Below, in pieces: positions 59,458-64,000 of a stretch of DNA of 64,000 bases. The notes under the pieces were generated by a model. That model saw only the letters and a list, made by a program, of their open reading frames with translations. It did no database searches and had not been told where the DNA came from. Made by a program: the position numbers and the translations under genes. This stretch comes from JAFGLZ01 sp964390905 (GTDB lineage: Bacteria; Planctomycetota; Phycisphaerae; UBA1845; JAFGLZ01): the NCBI GenBank assembly GCA_964390905.1, contig CAYMLO010000024.1:1-64000 (forward strand). The letters run 5' to 3'. Positions within the stretch are counted from its first letter, which is position 1. The number at the start of each line of letters is the position of its first letter.

Positions 59458-62400
59458 ATGAACCTGTTCGTCTTGATGTGCGGGATCCTCGGGGCAGCGC
59501 AGATCGAGCCGGCGCGACTGCCCCCGGGCGAGACGCGATTGAGCGAGATGGGATTGTATGGGGTCGGCTACACCTATACCGACGGGCGGTCAGGGGTGAT
59601 GCCCATCGGCTGGACGGGGCACTTCCACGGCCCGACGGGCATCAGTTGCACCCCGTACGGTCAGCAGAAGGGCAAGGAGTGCCTGTTGGTGCACTGCCCG
59701 TGGCGCGGTGGGACGGGTGTGACCTACGTCGAGTATTCGCTGCAGCTGCCTCGCGTCACGCCGATCAAGTTCGAACTGGCCATCGCGATGAAGTCGGACG
59801 TCGTCGTGCCGGATCGAAGCGACGGCTGTGACTTCCGCGTCTCGTTGGCCAGGCCAGGCGGGCCGAAGAAGGTCTTGCTCGATACGCACTACCGTGCGGC
59901 TGCGTGGAAGCCGCTGGCGTTCGATCTGACGCCGTACGCGGGTCAGCAGATCGTGCTTCGACTGGAGACGGGTCCTGGTCCGAAGAATGACGCGGGCTGG
60001 GACTACTCCCTGTTTGGGGACCCGCGGATCGTGGTAGGGGAGGCGCGCGACGCTCCGCCGGTTCGCCCGATCTGGCCTGCAGTGAGGGACCTGAAGCGAT
60101 TGGCCAATCGCAGTGATCTGGGCTGCTGCCCCACCGGCCCGGTCCCCGGAACGGTGCGCCTGGCGTGGGACGATGCGTCGGGCGTGGCGCGGTACCAGAT
60201 CGATTGGCCCCAGGACAAGGGCGGGATCACCTACGTCGTGCGGACGCGTCGCGACGGTCGGCAAGCGGCTTCCGGCCTGATCGACGCGCAAGCCACGGTG
60301 ACGGGCCCGGGTGGCAAGGCGGTCGGCAGCTACCGTATTGGCCTTGGCAGCGGCCTGACGCTCACGGACGGCACCAAGACGTGGGACGTCGACGTCCCCG
60401 AGGTCCGCGTTCGCCCGGCCAGCGGCGGGACGCAGGCTTTTCCGGATCGACCCGACCGGTTGTTGAAGGTCGAAGCTGACTACACGATCGGTTCGATCCG
60501 TGCGCGGATCATCAGGGAATTCAGGATCCGCGGCTCGTCACTGGTGGTGACGGTCCGATCGCCGGGCGCTGAGGTCAGCGAGGTACGGTTGGGTGGCGTG
60601 GCCGCTCCGTTGCGGCGGAGCGTCTCGGTGCCGTATCTGGGGCTGGGGCCGGTGTGGTATCTGCCTGACGCACAGGTGTTTGCGTCGGTCGTGCTGGACT
60701 GGACGCAGTCGCAGGCGACGCGGCATGACCAGACCACCGCCCACTACGGCCCGATGACGGACGGCAAGCGGAATCCGGTGGCGACGACGGCGTGCTACAC
60801 GTTCGCCCCTCGGTTCAGCGAGGTGCTGTGCAACCTGCCCAACCCCCCGTCGCCGTTCCTGGCCGATCTGGCGGGGCGGATCATGTTCGACGTCTGGGGT
60901 GGGCGCTATGCCGACGACGCCCAATGGTTCGCCGAGCTCTCGACGTACGGCGTGCGGGACGCGGCGATCATCAAGCACGTCTGGCAGCGTAGCGGCTATG
61001 ACAACGCGCTGCCCAACCACTATCCGGCCAATGAGCAGCAAGGCGGCGACGCGGACATGGTCCAGTACGTCAAGACAACGCGGGCCCTGGGCCATCGCAC
61101 GTCGCTGCACGAGAACTACGTGGACTTCTACCCCAACAGTGAACTGTACGACGCCCATGACGTGTCACTCCATCCGGACGGCACGTTGGTGAAGGCGTGG
61201 TACAACAGCGGCACCCGGGTTCAGAGTCACGGGTTCAAGCCGACGGCCATCATGAAGTACGCTCAGATGCAATCGCCGGAGATCCATCGGCGATACGAGA
61301 CCAACGCCTCGTACCTGGACGTGCACACGTGCGTCCCGCCGTGGTTCCACGTTGATCATCGGGCCGGCGAGCGCGGGGCGGCGACGTTCGCGGCCGTCTT
61401 CAAGGCGCATGCCGAGCTGTTCGCGTTCGAGCGCAAGACCCACGCCGGCCCGCTGTTCGGCGAGGGCAACAACCATTTCTACTGGGCAGGTCTGTGTGAC
61501 GGCTGCGAAGCACAGGTGATCGGGGGCGAGAACGCCGCGTGGCTGGTCGACTTCGACCTGCTCAAAATCCACCCGCAGATGGCCAACCACGGCATGGGCT
61601 ACCTGGAGCGCTGGGTGTCTACTGGATACGGCAGCGGGTGGTACGCGCGGATCCCGACGACGCGGGCGTTGGACAAGTACCGGGCGATGGAGTTGGCGTT
61701 CGGCCACGCGGGGTTTGTTGCGCAGCAGATCTGGCATCACCTGGCGTTCGTCCTACGGGAGTACTACCTGGTGACGCCCATCCAGAAGCGGTACGTCACC
61801 GCGCGGGCCGTCAAGGTCCGTTACGACGTCGACGGGCAGCTGCTGCCTGCGTCGCAGGCGTTATCCTCCGGTCCGCTGAGCAATCGCGTCTACGTCGAGT
61901 ACGACAGCGGCCTGAAGCTCTGGTGCAACGGTAGCGACCGCGATTGGGCACTGCCGCAGGGGGCCCTGTGTGACTACGGTTTCCGGGCCGAGGCGGACGG
62001 CATGCTGGTCACGACGACGTTGTGGCCGACGCTCGACGGCCGAAAGGTCGTCGCCGACTACCGCGAAGCCGACGACCTCATCTACGCCGATACGCGATCG
62101 TTCGAGCCGAACGCGGCCGTGACGATGCTCGACGTCGAGCCGGGCGTCGAAGCGTTCGACAGCACCGGGCCTCGGCAGTTCAAGATCACGTATCGTTGGC
62201 GGCCGCGTAGCGCCTTGTCGAAGGACTGGACCTGCTACGTGCATTTCACGTCGCCCAAGACGCCGGGCATGGAGCATATCGCGTTCCAGAATGATCACAG
62301 CCTGCCCACCCCGGTGTCCACCTGGAAGGTCGGGCAGACCGTCAAGGAGGGCCCGCACGAGGTGACCGTGCCCGACGGGGTCCCCGACGGCGCCTACGAG

Positions 62401-62868
62401 CTGACGATCGGCCTGTACAACAAGACCGGGCGGGCCGTATTGCCCTTCGAAGCCGACGGGCGCGGGCGGGTGTCGATCGGCACGCTGATACTCAAGGACG
62501 ACAAGATCACATTCACGCCCCGTCGTCCCAAAGCCCTGCCGACGGACGTCGACCGAGGACCCTACGACGGGCACACCAATCCGACCCGGGCGATGGTCGA
62601 CTTCGGCAAGGTGGTGACCAACGGGTGTGTGGCCATCAGGCCCACGTTCCGGTCGTGGTGGGTGACGGTGTTCCCGCGGGAGACGGAGTTCCGCATCCGG
62701 CTGCGGATGGATCGGCTGGAACCGAAGGCCCGGCCCGGCGCGTGGAAGGTCCACGCGCTGAACAACAACGAGCGCGATTATGGTCCGGTCGATTTGCAGG
62801 TCGACGGAGAGCAGATCGAGTGGAAGACCGGGGAACCCCGGGTGGCGTACTACTGCGTGAGCAAGTAG
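59458..62868 (+). CDS. Large secreted glycosidase-like protein (TIM-barrel, carbohydrate-binding N-terminus)
   Basis: A 1136-residue protein. A short signal peptide (MNLFVLMCGILGAAQ) is followed by a jelly-roll type domain at about 25-200, in which WKPLAFDLTPYAGQQIVLRL and DAGWDYSLFGDPRIVV are typical of carbohydrate-binding modules in such proteins. A beta-rich part to about residue 440 leads to a probable (beta/alpha)8 barrel (about 450-800) with FDVWGGRYADDAQWF, LGHRTSLHENYVDFYPNS, ASYLDVHTCVPPWFHVDHRAG and HAGPLFGEGNNHFYWAGL; the Asp and Glu in these runs are candidate catalytic residues. The last 300 residues are beta-sandwich-like. The plan resembles GH101/GH129 or DUF5696-type glycosidases, but I cannot fix the family. 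GGAG precedes the ATG at 59458; an ATG at 59380 is less likely. Confidence 0.65.
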   Translation: MNLFVLMCGILGAAQIEPARLPPGETRLSEMGLYGVGYTYTDGRSGVMPIGWTGHFHGPTGISCTPYGQQKGKECLLVHCPWRGGTGVTYVEYSLQLPRVTPIKFELAIAMKSDVVVPDRSDGCDFRVSLARPGGPKKVLLDTHYRAAAWKPLAFDLTPYAGQQIVLRLETGPGPKNDAGWDYSLFGDPRIVVGEARDAPPVRPIWPAVRDLKRLANRSDLGCCPTGPVPGTVRLAWDDASGVARYQIDWPQDKGGITYVVRTRRDGRQAASGLIDAQATVTGPGGKAVGSYRIGLGSGLTLTDGTKTWDVDVPEVRVRPASGGTQAFPDRPDRLLKVEADYTIGSIRARIIREFRIRGSSLVVTVRSPGAEVSEVRLGGVAAPLRRSVSVPYLGLGPVWYLPDAQVFASVVLDWTQSQATRHDQTTAHYGPMTDGKRNPVATTACYTFAPRFSEVLCNLPNPPSPFLADLAGRIMFDVWGGRYADDAQWFAELSTYGVRDAAIIKHVWQRSGYDNALPNHYPANEQQGGDADMVQYVKTTRALGHRTSLHENYVDFYPNSELYDAHDVSLHPDGTLVKAWYNSGTRVQSHGFKPTAIMKYAQMQSPEIHRRYETNASYLDVHTCVPPWFHVDHRAGERGAATFAAVFKAHAELFAFERKTHAGPLFGEGNNHFYWAGLCDGCEAQVIGGENAAWLVDFDLLKIHPQMANHGMGYLERWVSTGYGSGWYARIPTTRALDKYRAMELAFGHAGFVAQQIWHHLAFVLREYYLVTPIQKRYVTARAVKVRYDVDGQLLPASQALSSGPLSNRVYVEYDSGLKLWCNGSDRDWALPQGALCDYGFRAEADGMLVTTTLWPTLDGRKVVADYREADDLIYADTRSFEPNAAVTMLDVEPGVEAFDSTGPRQFKITYRWRPRSALSKDWTCYVHFTSPKTPGMEHIAFQNDHSLPTPVSTWKVGQTVKEGPHEVTVPDGVPDGAYELTIGLYNKTGRAVLPFEADGRGRVSIGTLILKDDKITFTPRRPKALPTDVDRGPYDGHTNPTRAMVDFGKVVTNGCVAIRPTFRSWWVTVFPRETEFRIRLRMDRLEPKARPGAWKVHALNNNERDYGPVDLQVDGEQIEWKTGEPRVAYYCVSK

Positions 62869-62907
62869 GGTCCGCGCGGATCGACGACACAGTGCGACAG
62901 GTGAGAC

Positions 62908-63690
62908 ATGATCGAATATGGTTTGGCGGTGAAGGAGAAGTTGGCTCGCGGCGAGGTGGTGTTCGGGAGTTTCCTGCACCTGCCTTCGCCCGACGTCGTG
63001 GAGATCTACGGCCTGGCGGGGTTCGACCTGGTGATCCTCGACACCGAGCACGGGACGATGGGGTTCGAGCGGCTGCAGGACATGGCCCGGGCCGCCGACG
63101 TCCATCAGATGGGCACGGTCGTCCGGATTCCCGCCGGGGCCTACCAGCGAATCCTCTCGGTGCTGGAGATCGAGACCAGCGGCGTAGTCGTACCGCACGT
63201 CAACGACGCCGAGACGGCGCGACAGGTCATCCGCGAGGCCAAGTACTATCCGCTCGGTCGACGCGGCCTGGCGACGACGGCCCGCGCGGGAGACTACGGC
63301 ACGGTCGACATCGCCGACTACTGTCGGCGGGCCAACGAGGGGACGCTCGTCATCGTGCAGATCGAGAACCTCGAGGCGGCCGAGAAGAGCGCCGAGATCA
63401 TCGCCGTCGACGGCATCGACATGTTGCTGGTCGGTCCGCGGGACATGTCGCAGTCGGCGGGCGAGCCGGGCAATGTGGATCATCCCAAGGTCGCTAAGGC
63501 CATGGAGAAGGTCGCCGCCTCGGCACGGGCCTGTGGGAAGGTCGCCTCGACGTTCGCAGGCAGCATGCCGTTTGCCCGCAAGGCACTGGGCATGGGCTTT
63601 CAGACGATCTTCTACGCCTGCGATACGATCATCCTGTCGAACGCGGTCCGCGCAACAATCGAGGAACTGCGCACGCTCCGCCCGGGATAG
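62908..63690 (+). CDS. HpcH/HpaI family aldolase
   Basis: A 260-residue class II pyruvate aldolase. VKEKLARGEVVFGSFLH opens the protein, DLVILDTEHGTMGFERLQ holds the catalytic His, VVRIP the Arg, VIVQIENLEAAE the metal-binding Glu and GIDMLLVGPRDMSQS the metal-binding Asp. These enzymes split 2-keto-3-deoxy sugar acids, 4-hydroxy-2-oxo acids or similar compounds into pyruvate and an aldehyde, and need a divalent metal. It lies 39 bases after the glycosidase-like gene, so it may act in breakdown of the released sugar. AGGTGAGAC lies near the ATG. Exact substrate unknown. Confidence 0.9.
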   Translation: MIEYGLAVKEKLARGEVVFGSFLHLPSPDVVEIYGLAGFDLVILDTEHGTMGFERLQDMARAADVHQMGTVVRIPAGAYQRILSVLEIETSGVVVPHVNDAETARQVIREAKYYPLGRRGLATTARAGDYGTVDIADYCRRANEGTLVIVQIENLEAAEKSAEIIAVDGIDMLLVGPRDMSQSAGEPGNVDHPKVAKAMEKVAASARACGKVASTFAGSMPFARKALGMGFQTIFYACDTIILSNAVRATIEELRTLRPG

Positions 63691-63780
63691 CGCGGGAGGG
63701 TGTGCCGGAGAGACTTGACACGATTCCATCCCGCCAGGCGTGCCGATTGCCCCCCGCAAGCCGGCGGTTAGGCCCCGTCG

Positions 63781-63999
63781 CTACAGCCAAGGCGTCTTGG
63801 GAAACCGTTTGGGAGGTTCGACTCGGTAGAGAATGCCCTCGGGGACGATCTGGCAGTCGCGAAGGAGGACGCGCGGGGCATAGGGCGGTTCGGTCGCGAC
63901 GAGATAGACCGGCTTCCGCCAACGGGGGGGGAACGTTTCGTGAAGGAGCTGCTCGGGTGGGAGGCCCCTCCAACGCCAAATGAAGGTCAAGTCAGGACG
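63781..63999 (-). CDS. C-terminal end of an unidentified protein
   Basis: The frame is open at the window end, so only the last 72 codons are seen. The sequence contains WRGLPPEQLLHETFPPRW, then RKPVYLVATEP and VPEGILYRVEPP. The pattern of 'PVYL/F' followed by 'GLYRL' is seen at the end of DUF2723/TMEM260-like membrane proteins, which have a soluble C-terminus, but with so little sequence this is only a suggestion. The gene is convergent to the aldolase gene. Confidence 0.4.
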   Translation of the reverse strand, partial: RPDLTFIWRWRGLPPEQLLHETFPPRWRKPVYLVATEPPYAPRVLLRDCQIVPEGILYRVEPPKRFPKTPWL

Positions 64000-64000
64000 T

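Noticed and set aside
61861..63759. A 632-codon open frame antisense to the glycosidase-like and aldolase genes
   Set aside because: It spans two real genes and their spacer, and shows no recognisable motif.
1..64000. Recognisable defence system, CRISPR array, integron or prophage
   Set aside because: I looked for Cas, restriction-modification, toxin-antitoxin, integrase and phage structural motifs and for regularly spaced repeats, and saw none. The unknown large membrane protein is the only candidate of unclear role.
1..64000. tRNA or rRNA genes
   Set aside because: No TTCGANNC loop with a matching acceptor stem or rRNA signature was noticed in the spacers. A dedicated covariance search could still find one.

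Overview
The window is a GC-rich chromosomal segment, very probably from a planctomycete of the Phycisphaerae type. This rests on several marks read from the sequence: a prepilin-type N-terminus of the planctomycete style (FTLIELLVVVAIIALL), two sulfatases, a fused LpxC-FabZ enzyme, DUF1573, DUF2341, Calx-beta and LamG secreted proteins, small proteins ending in a CRECGY...CPECGER zinc ribbon, and a diderm lipid A/LPS gene cluster. No rRNA, tRNA, CRISPR array, insertion-sequence transposase or phage gene was seen.

Layout. 1-6.4 kb: end of a uroporphyrinogen-decarboxylase-like gene, a pseudopilin-like protein, a DegT aminotransferase with a good promoter, and a two-gene sulfatase operon (one Sec-type, one Tat-type). 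6.4-6.65 kb: a short chimeric gene remnant joining the start of a sulfatase to the end of an OPA-type transporter. 6.8-15.4 kb: a secreted sialidase-like protein, a 1207-residue membrane protein that I do not recognise and that carries an internal 210-bp tandem duplication, and a sugar kinase/OPA transporter pair. 15.6-17.8 kb: four tandem small secreted paralogues. 18-23 kb: two large secreted beta-propeller proteins, the first with a methyltransferase-like domain, the second with FN3, Calx-beta, DUF2341 and LamG modules. 23-34.8 kb: a carbohydrate ABC importer (binding protein and two permeases, no ATPase), two zinc-ribbon membrane proteins, a PhoPQ-regulated-type hydrolase, a Gfo/Idh/MocA dehydrogenase, a DegT aminotransferase with an overlapping amidohydrolase, and a tandemly duplicated membrane protein family. 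35-41.8 kb: a DUF1573-rhodanese-MauE operon with ATGA/GTGA overlaps, rplU, a basic coiled-coil protein, a porin, and two small lipoproteins.

41.9-53.6 kb is the outer-membrane cluster: methyltransferase, LpxL-like acyltransferase, LptD, two OmpH/Skp chaperones, LpxD, LpxC-FabZ, LpxA, a GnnA-like dehydrogenase and an amidohydrolase, all on the plus strand. 53.6-59.4 kb holds a polysaccharide flippase, a formyltransferase/GINT1-type fusion, and a TMTC-like glycosyltransferase with TPR repeats whose first codons are a perfect REP-like palindrome. 59.4-64 kb: a large glycosidase-like protein, an HpcH/HpaI aldolase and the end of a further gene.

The picture is of a free-living heterotroph that degrades sulfated and complex sugars (sulfatases, sialidase-like protein, ABC importer, sugar kinase, aldolase, oxidoreductases) and that makes a lipid A-based outer membrane. 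The most unusual points are the unrecognised duplicated membrane protein, the chimeric remnant, the palindrome used as coding sequence, the telomere-like heptad clusters inside the ABC operon, and the family of four small secreted proteins.
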